Assembly (NCBI GenBank): GCA_002284615.2
Contig: MU069688.1
Span: forward strand, 248,115 to 279,968
Source: Dunaliella salina
Taxonomy: Eukaryota > Chlorophyta > Chlorophyceae > Chlamydomonadales > Dunaliellaceae
Length of the DNA: 31,854 nucleotides
Direction of reading: 5' to 3'
How positions within the stretch are numbered: the first letter of the stretch is position 1; each line of letters opens with the position of its first letter. The notes beneath the pieces were generated by a model that was not told the origin of the DNA, ran no database searches, and saw only the letters and a list, made by a program, of their open reading frames with translations. The translations under genes were made by a program, and so were the position numbers. Shown piece after piece: positions 10,060 to 19,418 of this stretch.

Positions 10060-10459
10060 GCACCAAAAAGAATATCTCGTGAGTCCGCACTCCACTTGTT
10101 CTGGTATTGCGGGATGTGGTCTAGTGGGGAGGCCATTTTTTTGGGGGTCACAAAAGCCCATTTTTGAAGGGCAGTATGAATGTGATTTGGGAGGGCTCTA
10201 GAGAAGATCTTGAAAAAGAGTCTTCGATCTCCTTGCTAGAGTAATTTTTTTCAAGCATGGATTTGCGGAAGAGAAGTCCTTGCAGCTCAGTGGCAAAGCT
10301 GCCTGGACTTGTGTTATCTTCAAGAAGTTATCGTGCATGCCAGCAAGCTCGGCCCCATAAAAAGCCCTGTGGAGGACTCAGAAGCGGTTTGGGGATATCA
10401 TGCCAACACATTTGCCTTGCGTATTGTATATACAAGCCATGTGCGCCGTGTACATTTCT
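10060..10459 (-). pseudogene. LINE-1, RNase H-like C-terminal segment
   Basis: The minus frame runs from the gypsy target site (10460-10464) through a segment resembling LINE RNase H domains: an N-terminal YTAHMACIYNTQGK strand, RAFYGAELAGMHDN (with the Glu expected in the second RNase H motif), then SSANPCLKKITLARRS. In active enzymes the first and third motifs carry Asp. Here Ala and Asn stand at those places, so the domain would be dead. One TGA and one TAG interrupt it. Its frame is continuous with 20552-20884 once the gypsy element and one GGGAG copy are removed. The RNase H assignment is by motif shape only. Confidence 0.5.
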
Positions 10460-10464
10460 GGGAG
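10460..10464. repeat. Target-site duplication GGGAG (left)
   Basis: GGGAG directly precedes the left LTR and is repeated at 20547-20551 directly after the right LTR. Five bases is the usual Ty3/gypsy duplication length. Confidence 0.92.
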
Positions 10465-10761
10465 TATAACAGGCAGTGTGCTAGCAGCGAATGAGCGTAA
10501 GAGAGAAGAGCCGCTAGGACATGCCTGAAGTGTGTGTGTAAGTGTATGTGCAGAGGAGATGCAATGGCATGCCCCACTCGCGCGTGCTCACGTCAGATTC
10601 TCCAGCAGGCAAAGTTTTCTATATAAGTTAGAATATAGATTTATATAATTTAGAAGTGTCCTGCCCTGCAATCTGTCCGGGGATAACTCCCTTGCGGTTA
10701 CTTAGCTGGTCAAAGGTGTGACCCAGATTGAGTTACAATTTGGAACTCCTGAATTGTTACA
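10465..10761 (-). repeat. 3' LTR of the gypsy element
   Basis: 297 bp, matching 20257-20546. On the element strand it runs from TGTAACA to TGTTATA, a near-perfect terminal inverted pair. Relative to the other LTR it carries an extra AT-rich block of about 22 bp near 10627-10648 and lacks a few TG units. Confidence 0.94.
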
Positions 10762-10773
10762 TTCCCCCCCACC
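10762..10773 (-). promoter_or_regulatory. Polypurine tract
   Basis: Read on the minus strand, GGTGGGGGGGAA lies directly upstream of the 3' LTR. This is the expected place for the plus-strand primer of an LTR retrotransposon. Confidence 0.8.
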
Positions 10774-11078
10774 TGGTTCCAATCCGGCTCTGGGTTGGTT
10801 ACACAAGTATGTCCAGAGACCAAGTGATGAAAGTATTCCTGCCTCCTGACCTTATACAACATAAGCTGCAGTGGTACCAGAGCTCATGTCCTCCGTGTAG
10901 GAGTGATCAATTCCTAAGTCAGAGGGCATTAGCTAGATCAAGAATGTTGGCTGGAATAGCACCCTGTGTCGCGATCACAGTGGTACACGTTGCCCCATGA
11001 GCAGTAGCAACACGCTGCCCCGTCAGCAGTAGCAGCACTGAGTTCGCACCCAGATGAGATGATGGCCAGTCATTCTCA

Positions 11079-12353
11079 TTAGTTGGTGGGGAGATTATTA
11101 AGGTAGTTGTGGTAAGCTTTCAGAGCATCCAGCTCAGAGACGTTTTCTTCTGGTTCCCAGCTGTAATGCTCATCACCATAGCCAGTCCATTTGACCAAAT
11201 ATTGGCGCAGCTGCTTGACTTTGGCTGGTGAGTGTTTAGTCTTTCGCTTGATGGTAACATCAATATCCCGGTGATCCAAGATTCTTTCAACAGTAAACCA
11301 CTCCTCCCCATCCACAACTATGGGTATAGGAGGTGGCTGCACACGCCCATCTCGTTTGTATCGTTTCAGCAAAGACACATGAAAGACNTTATGCATTCGC
11401 ATGTTGTCTGGGAGGTCCAGTTTGTATGCCACAGTGCTAGCAGGTACATAGTCTGGATCTCCATCCATAGGAGGTGTCTTATGCCGACCACAGTAATCAA
11501 TGATGGTAAAGGGGCCTAGCCATTTTGGCAGGAGTTTTGGAGTACCAGGGTTGAGAAGTCTAATGTTTTTGGAACTCAAGAGGACCTCATCTCCAATTTT
11601 GAATTTCTCTTCCCTCCTTCCCTCGTCAGTGTATCTTTTCTGCCCCTGTCGTGCTGCCTCCAGTGCCAGCCTGGCATTTTTGAGATCTCGAATTCTTTGA
11701 TCCACAAAGTCAGGGGCAGCAGGCACATTGAAGTTTTGGTTCAGGCTGAGAGGTGTAGGAGGGTCTTTGAAATAATTGAGACGGAAAGGAGTTGTCTTGA
11801 TAAACTCCTGATAACAATTGTTGATGGCAAATTCTGCCGCGGCAAGATGTTCGTCCCAATCCTGTTGATGAGGTGACNCGAAGTGTCTGAGCATATCCTC
11901 AAGAGTGCGATTCATCTGCTCTGTTTGACCGTCTGTTTGAGGGTGATAAGCGGTAGAGAGCCTTTGTTTGATGCCTAGGATTTTACAAAGAGTGGATGCA
12001 AATTGTCCCGTGAAGCGTTTGTCTCGGTCGCTTACAATAACCTTGGGAACACCGTGCAGCTTAACTACATGATCCACATACAATCTGGCAGTTTCCTCTC
12101 CAGTTACTTGCACCATGGTTGGAATCAAGCGAGTCATTTTGGATAGCTTATCCACCACCACCAGCAAGGCTGTGTGCCCGCTAAGTGTGCGAGGAAGTGC
12201 CATGATGTAATCCATAGTGACCACCTGCCAAGTGTCAGAAGGTACGGGTAATGGCTGGAGTAAACCTGCAGGCTTTTGTGTGGAGCTTTTGTTGACCTGG
12301 CATGAGGGGCAGTTCTTGACGTAGTCAGCAATGTCTTGAAGCATGCGTGGCCA
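11079..12353 (-). pseudogene. Integrase core, GPY/F-like region and chromodomain (Pol C-terminus)
   Basis: This 425-residue stretch begins at the integrase zinc-finger second half (NCPSCQVNKS). The catalytic core keeps all three acidic residues: Asp in VTMDYIM, Asp in IVSDRDKRF and Glu in QTEQMNRTLE. A GPY/F-like block follows (LLPKWLGPFTI), then HVSLLKRY. A chromodomain ends the protein, starting at FTVERILDHRD and containing QYLVKWTGYGDEHYSWEPEENV. Two codons contain N. The segment itself has no stop, so the core looks chemically plausible, but its N-terminal zinc finger is separated by the insertion at 12358-12895. Chromodomains of such integrases are thought to guide insertion to particular chromatin. 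Confidence 0.9.
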
Positions 12354-12357
12354 CCAA

Positions 12358-12895
12358 GAAAAGGAAAGAAACACTACGTAGGCAGAGAAACTCTCCCTAC
12401 ATCAATTAAGGAAAAGGAGACACATTGGCTCAAAAAGAGCCTTGTGCCCCCTCCACCACAAGGTATGAAAAAGAGAATGCTAATGTGGATCTGGAGGGTT
12501 TCGAGAAGCACCTGGCTCTAGATCCTTGCTGTGGGAAGTATGCTTGTTTTCAATAGCACGGCGTGTGGAGACTAATTTGTGGGCATATTGAACAGAATGG
12601 GCATGAAGTTGTTGAGCAAGCTTCGTGGCACGCTGTTGATCCAATCCTAGTTGTTTTAATTGTTTAAGGGTATGTTCAGTGTAAACTAGGGTGAATTGTA
12701 GCAGCTTTAGCGTTAATAAGTTTACAAAGGTCTGCATGCTGCTACTTTGCCGCATACAACTGACGCTGTGGCCTTGTGTCTTCACAGAACTTAATTTCTA
12801 TTAGGTGCACATGGCGTTCATTCACATAAAGTTCATGGGGTTGCCTCATGCGGCTAGTTCTGGTGGTTCTCCGTGAGGAACTGCGCAAAGTGTGA
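12358..12895 (-). mobile_element. TTTTC-tailed retroposon, copy inserted in integrase
   Basis: The integrase zinc finger is split between two Trp codons: EKPFW ends at 12896 and WPRML resumes at 12353, exactly as in an uninterrupted family member. CCAA lies on both sides (12354-12357 and 12896-12899). The insert is 538 bp and reads on the minus strand. Its 3' end is CTCTGCCTACGTAG followed by a T/C-rich tail. The copies elsewhere share this end but have different 5' ends, which is typical of target-primed retroposition with 5' truncation. It carries the conserved peptide annotated at 12480-12785. Confidence 0.88.
12480..12785 (-). CDS. Conserved peptide frame of the TTTTC-tailed retroposon
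   Basis: The frame is 101 codons. The part from EHTLKQ to PPDPH (about 65 residues) is also present in the copy at 16480-16729, including AHSVQYAHKLV, RRAIENK and the C-terminal GAS-NPPDP. The two differ at about ten residues. The frame ends 120 bases before the T/C tail. I do not recognise the family. It may be the last part of a longer retrotransposon protein retained in truncated copies. The start is uncertain because the first 30 codons are not confirmed by another copy. Confidence 0.45.
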   Translation of the reverse strand: MKTQGHSVSCMRQSSSMQTFVNLLTLKLLQFTLVYTEHTLKQLKQLGLDQQRATKLAQQLHAHSVQYAHKLVSTRRAIENKHTSHSKDLEPGASRNPPDPH

Positions 12896-13165
12896 CCAAA
12901 AGGGTTTTTCTACATGTCTTTTGGTTTTGGCAGTGCCCCCATGTCCATAGAGAGGTGTATCATGCATTTCAGAAATGATAGATTGCCTAAGACTCGCGTT
13001 GTTAGGCACGATGAGTTGTTCATGTTTTGTCCACCAAAGCCCATCCTTCAAAATGTAATTCGCGGTGTGCTGCTCACTCTGAAACCAAGAATCATTCTCA
13101 TACCCAATCCTCACTTCATCATATATATCTAGGGTCCCATCTGGAAACCTAGTATGACTCAGTCG
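12896..13165 (-). pseudogene. Integrase N-terminal zinc-binding (HHCC) half
   Basis: It reads DEVRIGYENDSWF, a short linker and DGLWW. The HHCC first half follows: HDTPLYGHGGTAKTKRHV, with the two His that pair with CPSCQ beyond the insertion. The last residues before the insertion are EKPFW. A one-base deletion near 13157-13165 (CGCGACTGAG) puts it out of frame with the preceding linker. Residues after Trp in this frame come from the inserted retroposon, not from integrase. Confidence 0.85.
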
Positions 13166-14017
13166 CGGGTTCTAATCCTGGTGGGGGCGATTGTGGAAGC
13201 CCTTTCCTTAATGTACGCTCTGAGATCGCTAAATGCGTAGAGCGTTGGAATTTTCAAAAATTTTTTATGACTCAATGTTGACTCAGAGTTCTCGGTGAGC
13301 AGGGATTCCTCCCCCCCTGTGAAGAACCTGGGCCCTCAGGTATAATGGTGACCAAAGGATCAGAAAAAGTAACACGGCGTGCTTTTGAAGGTCGGTGTGT
13401 AGGTTGAGAAGACGAGGCGTCTGTTTTAGACGGTTTTGATTTACTTCTAGTTAGCATCATGAGCATAGCTGCAGCTATAGGGCTACAAATTTTATGAGCT
13501 GGATTGCGGCTCAGAGCATCAGCAGCTAAGTTGCTTGCTCCTGGTTTGTAGGCCCAGTCAAAATGGAATCGTTGCAAGTACTCTGACCATCTAATCTGTC
13601 TGCCTGAGAGGTTTGGTTGAGATGGTAAGTGCACAAGAGGGTTGTGATCAGAAACCACAGTAAAGTGTGGACCTTCGAGATAACAACGCCAAATTTTAAG
13701 CGCATGCACCACAGCTAGCAGTTCTTGTTCACCTGTGGTGTAGTTAACATCTGCTGGCCGTAGCTTTCTGCTCTCATATGCTAAAGGTCTTTGTTTTTGT
13801 AGGAGCACAGCTCCAATGCCTTCTTTTGAAGCGTCACATATGACAACAAAAGGTAGGAGAAAATCAGGCAAGGCCAGCACAGGAGCATTTGTAAGGGCAT
13901 GTTTGACAGCAAGGGAGGCTGCTTCAAATGCAGCATTCCAAAATAAAGGAACATCCTCTTTAGTTAAGTTAGTGAGGGGTGAAACCATTTTCGAAAAGGC
14001 TTCAATGAATTTCCTAA
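13166..14017 (-). pseudogene. RNase H-like domain of gypsy Pol, with linker to integrase
   Basis: After the RT connection (YFRKFIEAFSKMVSPLTN), the RNase H core keeps the expected acidic positions: ICDASKEGIGAVL, TGEQELLAVVHALKIW, VVSDHNPLVHL and GASNLAADALSRNP. A basic tail rich in Ser/Pro/Lys follows. The frame breaks at a run of G (C run at 13308-13318 on the plus strand), beyond which a second frame continues as a linker towards integrase. The homopolymer break could be an assembly or sequencing error. Confidence 0.88.
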
Positions 14018-14905
14018 AGTAGGTTGCTAAGCAACAAAGGAGCGGACACCATGAACATTAGTTGGGCGCAACCATTCATTGATGACTGCTACTTTGGCTG
14101 GGTCTACCTTAACTCCATGAGCACCAATGATATGACCAAGGAATTTGACCTCCTGCTGTTCAAACTCACACTTGGGAAGTTTGATGTGGTAGGAATTGGC
14201 TCGAAGAAGTTCAAGGACTTGGCGAACATGTGAGGCATGCTCATCAGCATTTTTGCTGTAAATGAGGATGTCATCAATGTAAACCACTACAGACTTGCTA
14301 AGGAGAGATATTAGCATGTCAATCATAGCTGCTTGAAAGGCTGCTGGAGCATTGGTAAGACCAAAGCTGAGGACCTTGAATTGATTGTGTCCAAAAGGTG
14401 TTTGAAAAGCAGTTTTGCTTACATCATCTGGTGTGATGCGAATCTGGTGGTAGCCTGATTGCAAGTCTGAGCTCGTGAAGACTTTTGCACCCGCCAGAGA
14501 GCCCATTAGTTGATCAATTCTAGGCAGTGGGTATTTTTTTTTGACTGTAATTTTGTTAAGTGCTCAGTAGTCGATGCACATTCTGAGAGTCCCATCCTTT
14601 TTGGCAACAAAGAGCACTGGAGCACCATAGGGTGAAGAGCAAGGCTCAATTAATCCAAGCTTAAGTAGTTCAGCCACCTGTCTCTCAACTTCTTCGAGTT
14701 CTTTAGGGCTTAGCCTAAACATAGGGCGGAAAGGCGGCTTGGAACCTGGTTCTGTTGGTATGGTGTGTCCAGTGTCCCTAAATGGTGGTAAGTCTTGAAT
14801 GGGTGAAAAGACATCTTTGAATTCATCTATGAGGCTTTGCATCTGTGGAGATAAGTTTGATTCTGTGGGTTCAGGCTGAATTCCAGAGTCAGTAACTTTG
14901 ACCAT
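14018..14905 (-). pseudogene. Reverse transcriptase domain of gypsy Pol
   Basis: The order of motifs is canonical: [36 protein letters not shown] (first catalytic Asp), QTPFGHNQF, LSFGLTNAPAAFQ and the catalytic box VVVYIDDILIYS. It ends with FLGHIIGAHGVKVDPAKV. TGA at 14564-14566 directly after CIDY replaces the Arg normally found there, consistent with CGA to TGA. A one-base deletion at about 14020-14030 (GTTGCTTAGC) moves the C-terminal connection to another frame. The active-site residues are otherwise present. Confidence 0.92.
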
Positions 14906-14923
14906 AAAAGATCTTGCTCCTTG

Positions 14924-15649
14924 TCAAAGACATCTTTTAACTTGAAGTGCATTTAGTAGCACAGAGTTAACGTGGCTGGATGAAGTTGGAGTGTCTTGCA
15001 CCATAGGTGAGAGTGTATGCATTTGTCCTTTTCTTTGGACTGCACAAGTTTTGTTGGGGTAGTCTAATACTGCACCAGCCTTGATTAACCAAGTGTCACC
15101 TAGGATCACATCAAATTGTCCTTGCATGTCAATTATGTAGCACTGGACTGAGGCTGTGTGACCCTGGATTTTGAGGTGAACAGTTGTAAGTGCAGTTGTA
15201 AACTGAGTTGAGCCATCAGCTAAATGTNCTTGAATGTTCGCTGCGCTTCTCTTGAAGCCATAAGATCTGGCAAAAGATTTGTCAAGGAAGCAATGAGTTG
15301 CTCCAGTGTCTGCCAAGAAAGTTGCTGGTGCACCATTTGCTGACCCTTCAAAAATCATGGAAGGTTTTTCTGAAGAGCTTGCAGTGCCCAACTTAGAGTG
15401 TTCTTTTTCTGGTATGTCTGCAAGGTCATGGTAGAAGGCATAACCTGGCAGTTCACAGGAGACATGGCCCATGTCCTTAAGTAGAGGCAGCCATATGGCT
15501 GAATGCATTCAGTGAGGAACTTAGGGTTGCTTTGCTGAATGAGTATGCACAAAGGGGTGCGTGCATAAGGGTTACCTAGTTTGTATTGTTTGTAGTGCTC
15601 TAGGGTTTGAGTGACCTGAGAGCTTGGGGCAGCTAGAAGATATTTGTTG
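14924..15649 (-). pseudogene. End of gag and aspartic protease of the gypsy element
   Basis: The frame at 14924-15508 carries a retropepsin-type active site, FLADTGATHCFL, and a downstream FDVILGDTWL strand as in retrotransposon proteases. A single codon contains N. TGA at 14924-14926 separates it from the RT frame, which continues in register after it. Upstream, to the gap at 15650, lies the gag C-terminal part in a different frame; a GHVSCE motif at about 15455-15475 may be a damaged zinc knuckle. Confidence 0.8.
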
Positions 15650-16479
15650 NNNNNNNNNNNNNNNNNNNNNNNNNNNNNNNNNNNNNNNNNNNNNNNNNNN
15701 NNNNNNNNNNNNNNNNNNNNNNNNNNNNNNNNNNNNNNNNNNNNNNNNNNNNNNNNNNNNNNNNNNNNNNNNNNNNNNNNNNNNNNNNNNNNNNNNNNNN
15801 NNNNNNNNNNNNNNNNNNNNNNNNNNNNNNNNNNNNNNNNNNNNNNNNNNNNNNNNNNNNNNNNNNNNNNNNNNNNNNNNNNNNNNNNNNNNNNNNNNNN
15901 NNNNNNNNNNNNNNNNNNNNNNNNNNNNNNNNNNNNNNNNNNNNNNNNNNNNNNNNNNNNNNNNNNNNNNNNNNNNNNNNNNNNNNNNNNNNNNNNNNNN
16001 NNNNNNNNNNNNNNNNNNNNNNNNNNNNNNNNNNNNNNNNNNNNNNNNNNNNNNNNNNNNNNNNNNNNNNNNNNNNNNNNNNNNNNNNNNNNNNNNNNNN
16101 NNNNNNNNNNNNNNNNNNNNNNNNNNNNNNNNNNNNNNNNNNNNNNNNNNNNNNNNNNNNNNNNNNNNNNNNNNNNNNNNNNNNNNNNNNNNNNNNNNNN
16201 NNNNNNNNNNNNNNNNNNNNNNNNNNNNNNNNNNNNNNNNNNNNNNNNNNNNNNNNNNNNNNNNNNNNNNNNNNNNNNNNNNNNNNNNNNNNNNNNNNNN
16301 NNNNNNNNNNNNNNNNNNNNNNNNNNNNNNNNNNNNNNNNNNNNNNNNNNNNNNNNNNNNNNNNNNNNNNNNNNNNNNNNNNNNNNNNNNNNNNNNNNNN
16401 NNNNNNNNNNNNNNNNNNNNNNNNNNNNNNNNNNNNNNNNNNNNNNNNNNNNNNNNNNNNNNNNNNNNNNNNNNNNNNN
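15650..16479. other. Assembly gap (830 N)
   Basis: All N. It should contain the rest of gag and the 5' part of the retroposon copy that resumes at 16480. Frames drawn through it are meaningless. Isolated N also occur at 7269, 11388, 11878, 15228, 26419 and 26619-26633. Confidence 0.99.
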
Positions 16480-16860
16480 GCTGTTACAATTCACCCTATT
16501 CTCCTGGGTGTAGGTGGAACTATTTACACTGAGCATACCCTAAAGCAATTCATACATCTAGGATTGGATCACCAGCGTGCCACAAAGCTTGCTCAACAAC
16601 TTGATGCCCATTCTGTTCAATATGCCCACAAACTAGTCACCATCCGCCGCGCTATTGAAAACAAGAATACTTCCCACAGCCAGGCTCTAGATCCAGGTGC
16701 TTCTAGTAACCCTCCAGACCCGTATTAGCATTCTCTTTTTCATACCTTGTGGTGGAGGGGGCACACGGCTCTTTTTTTGAGCCAATGTGTCACCTTTTCC
16801 TTAATTGATGTAGGGAGAGTTTCTCTGCCTACGTAGTTTTTCTTTTTTTTCTTTTCTTTT
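16480..16860 (+). mobile_element. TTTTC-tailed retroposon, copy inserted in gag
   Basis: It runs out of the gap on the plus strand, opposite to the gypsy element. It carries the conserved peptide (EHTLKQ, then LGLDHQRATKLAQQLDAHS, ending PPDPY at a stop near 16729), the shared 3' block GGGAGAGTTTCTCTGCCTAC and a tail of TTTTC-like units to 16860. Gag residues (SSPKPSQ) resume at once beyond the tail on the opposite strand. A target duplication cannot be checked because the 5' junction is in the gap. Confidence 0.85.
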
Positions 16861-18136
16861 GAGAAGGCTTGGGAGAAGAGGAAGCATGAGATGACGCAGG
16901 TACCATGGTTTCAGATTTGTTTGAGCCATGTGTTTGAATGGTGATGGCATAATCTTGGAGCGCATGCAAGTCAGTCCAAAATTTTCCTGTTGCAGGATTT
17001 GTTGCTGTCTTGTCTTTCATGTAAGGCAGCAGGCCAGAGTGGAAAAACAGGATCTGGTCTGTCATGGATGGCACAGGATCGCCAGCACGTTGCACCAATG
17101 AATTGAAGTAGCGCACATACTCTGTGACACTTTAATTTGATGACTGAGAGACCTTGTGCAGCAGTTCACTTGCTTTGTAGTGCCTATCAGGGTGTGCAAA
17201 TGCAGTCAGCATGGTAGTGCGGAACATGTCTTATGTCAGAGGCATGCCAGCATTTGTTGTAGGCATAGCCACAGCTGTCCATGCAGACAATGCCTTATCA
17301 GCAAGCAGGGGCATGATGTGATTGTTCCAACGCTCTCTAGGAATGTTGCTACCAGCCAGGTAATTTCCAAAGATGAACAGTTTGTCTTCCACAATGTCAT
17401 TGTGGTGACCAGCAAAGACAGGTGGTTTAGGCAAGTCAGGCACGCGAGGGCGAGTAATTTGGTTAGCCAACATTGCTTCCAGCTCCCTGATGCGCTGATC
17501 TTTCTGCTGCTCTGAGATGTTGGCAGCAACAGGGGAGACTGCCGAGGGCATGGGTGGAGCAGAGCGAGAGCGCTCCTCTGAGCGTGCTAGGGAGGCGCTG
17601 CGGCAGCGCTCGGGGGAAGGGCTGCGGCGACGCTTGTGCCAGGCAAGATTACCAGCAAGAGCCTTGGGGCGAGCTTCCATGGCACGCTGCAGGGCGTCCA
17701 GCTTGTGGTGCACTGCTAGAATGCTGTCCTGCTTTAGCGTCGCAGCTTGCTGGAGCTGAAGGCGCTGTTCCATGGAATGCTGGTGCATGCCCATCCTGTC
17801 CAAGCATTTGTCTTGCGTGGTGAGCCTCTCATTGTTGCGCAGACCCATGGTGTTGGTGCCCTCCGCCACATTGCCAGTGTGCTGGATGAGGCCTCGCTGC
17901 TTGCCGATTTTCTTGGTGAGGACTGCAATCTGGTCCCTCAAGCTGTCTGTCGTGCCCTCCTGGGTTGCGACCCTGTCCTTGAGGTCCTCCACGTCCTTCT
18001 GCAGGGTGTGGATGCTCTTGGAAGGGGAGTTGGGCATTGCCTCAGCGCCAGGGGAGGGAGTCTCAGGGAACTCCACGACAGGGTCCGCGGCAGGGTCTGC
18101 AGCAGGCTTGGCCACCTTGGGCGACTGCTTGGGCAT
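16861..18136 (-). pseudogene. Gag of the gypsy element, two nonsense codons
   Basis: The likely start is ATG at 18134-18136 (MPKQSPKVAKPAADP). A heptad-like segment follows (SIHTLQKDVEDLKDRV, then SLRDQIAVLTKKIGKQ), then an Arg/Ser-rich stretch (RRRSPSPERCRSASLARSEE). The retrotransposon-gag region follows, with FGNYLAGSNIPRERWNN, ALSAWTAVAM and VTEYVRYFNSLVQRAGD. TAA at 17231-17233 and 17132-17134 break one continuous frame; both sit where Gln would be tolerated. The frame is lost at the retroposon tail at 16860. Gag would form the particle shell in an active element. Confidence 0.85.
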
Positions 18137-18331
18137 GATACCTGCGCCGTGCAGGGCAGAGGAAGTGTGAAGGGAGCCCGTTTCGGAGTCGAATCGAAGA
18201 TGTGGTAGCATTGTGTGTGCAGGCAGGCCGCGACACAAGGAGCTGCCCAAGAGCAGCAACGTCAGAAATATCTGGCCTGCGGCTGAACACGGCTGATGCG
18301 GCTGTAGCGCGGCTGAAAAATTTTCAGCCGC

Positions 18332-18547
18332 GTTCAGCCGCTAGCGGCTGTCAGCAGTCGCACGGCTGATTTCAGCCGCTTCAGCCGTGTTCAGCCGTGA
18401 TGTTATTTTTGTTGACCAGTGCAGGAAGGTGGCAGCCGCTTCAGCCGTGTTCAGCCGCTAGCGGCTGTCAGCAGCCGCACGGCTGATTTCAGCCGCTTCA
18501 GCCGTGTTCAGCCGTGATGTTATTTTTGTTGACCAGTGCAGGAAGGT
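18332..18547 (+). repeat. Two 99-bp direct repeats, 117-bp period, in the CGGCTG element
   Basis: Positions 18332-18430 and 18449-18547 are nearly identical. Each holds a GCCGCTAGCGGC palindrome, several CAGCCGT motifs and a TTATTTTTGTTGACCAGTGC block ending GGAAGGT. Confidence 0.9.
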
Positions 18548-19069
18548 TAAAATAACAGTAGTGGAACAACCATCCAAAAACTGGGTGGGACCCCCCTGAC
18601 CCACCCACCCACCCCAAAACCGCCCTTGCAGTAACACTACGCAGACAAAAAGAGTATCAATCTGCTCCTTTTTTAGTAGTTGCATACTCAAAGCAATGAA
18701 AAATTGGGTTGTGGCAGAGTTATGGCCCGGAAGCAAAAATGGAGGAGCTCATGCGCTCACTATCCTTCGAATTCCAGGCACCCTTAAGTGGCTTGCAAGT
18801 CCTCAAACTGCCATCCTGACTTCACCATGCATTAACACATTATGTCTTGTCACCATCCTGGAAGTTTGAATTGGTTTACTGCCGCGGCAAACATGAGGCA
18901 AACATGCCGCACCCTCCACAGCCCCTGCTGCCCACACCCGCTCTTTTCCATTTTTTTCATGAAATCTAACCATGCCAATCATTATTATCTACATAGTTCA
19001 AGAAATAACAAAAATGGAGGACCCCAGATCACTTCAAGTTTCCTGGCCCCCTAGAATGTCCCACACCTC

Positions 19070-19350
19070 CAACCTATGACCAAATTTCATTCCTAAAACT
19101 TTACAATCATAAACCTGAAATATGATGCTAGCATCCTGCATATTCAAAATTTAGAAAGAACAAGGTCAAAATTTGACCTTTTTGGTAGCCCTTGTGCTTC
19201 AATTTCTCTGAGGGAAATGGCTGAAATTCTGTATCTGACCAACCACTGGGATGTTCCACTTTGTTTCCCTTGCAATGATGTTCTTTTACTACAAGGGCTT
19301 CAAATATCAAAAAATTATCCAATTTGGTGCAGTGGGTGGGAGGAATAGAG
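19070..19350 (+). repeat. Dispersed repeat R2, copy inside the CGGCTG element
   Basis: It shares ordered blocks with 27060-27300 in the same orientation: ATGCTAGCATCCTGCATATTC, GGGAAATGGCTGAAATTC, CTGACCAACCACT and CCAATTTGGTGCAGTGG. Inverted relatives lie at about 28430-28600 and, more weakly, at 290-450. No coding frame is evident. Confidence 0.7.
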
Positions 19351-19364
19351 GATGGTGAAAGCAA

Positions 19365-19366
<2 letters not shown>

Positions 19367-19417
<51 letters not shown>
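19367..19417. repeat. (TA)n microsatellite
   Basis: About 25 perfect TA/AT units inside the CGGCTG element. Confidence 0.96.

Positions 19418-19418
<1 letters not shown>

Noticed and set aside
13145..13175. tRNA or SINE B-box (GGTTCTAATCC)
   Set aside because: There is no matching A box or acceptor stem. On the opposite strand the sequence falls inside the gypsy RNase H-integrase linker coding region.
15624..16536. Open frames spanning the N gap
   Set aside because: They are open only because N codons contain no stops.
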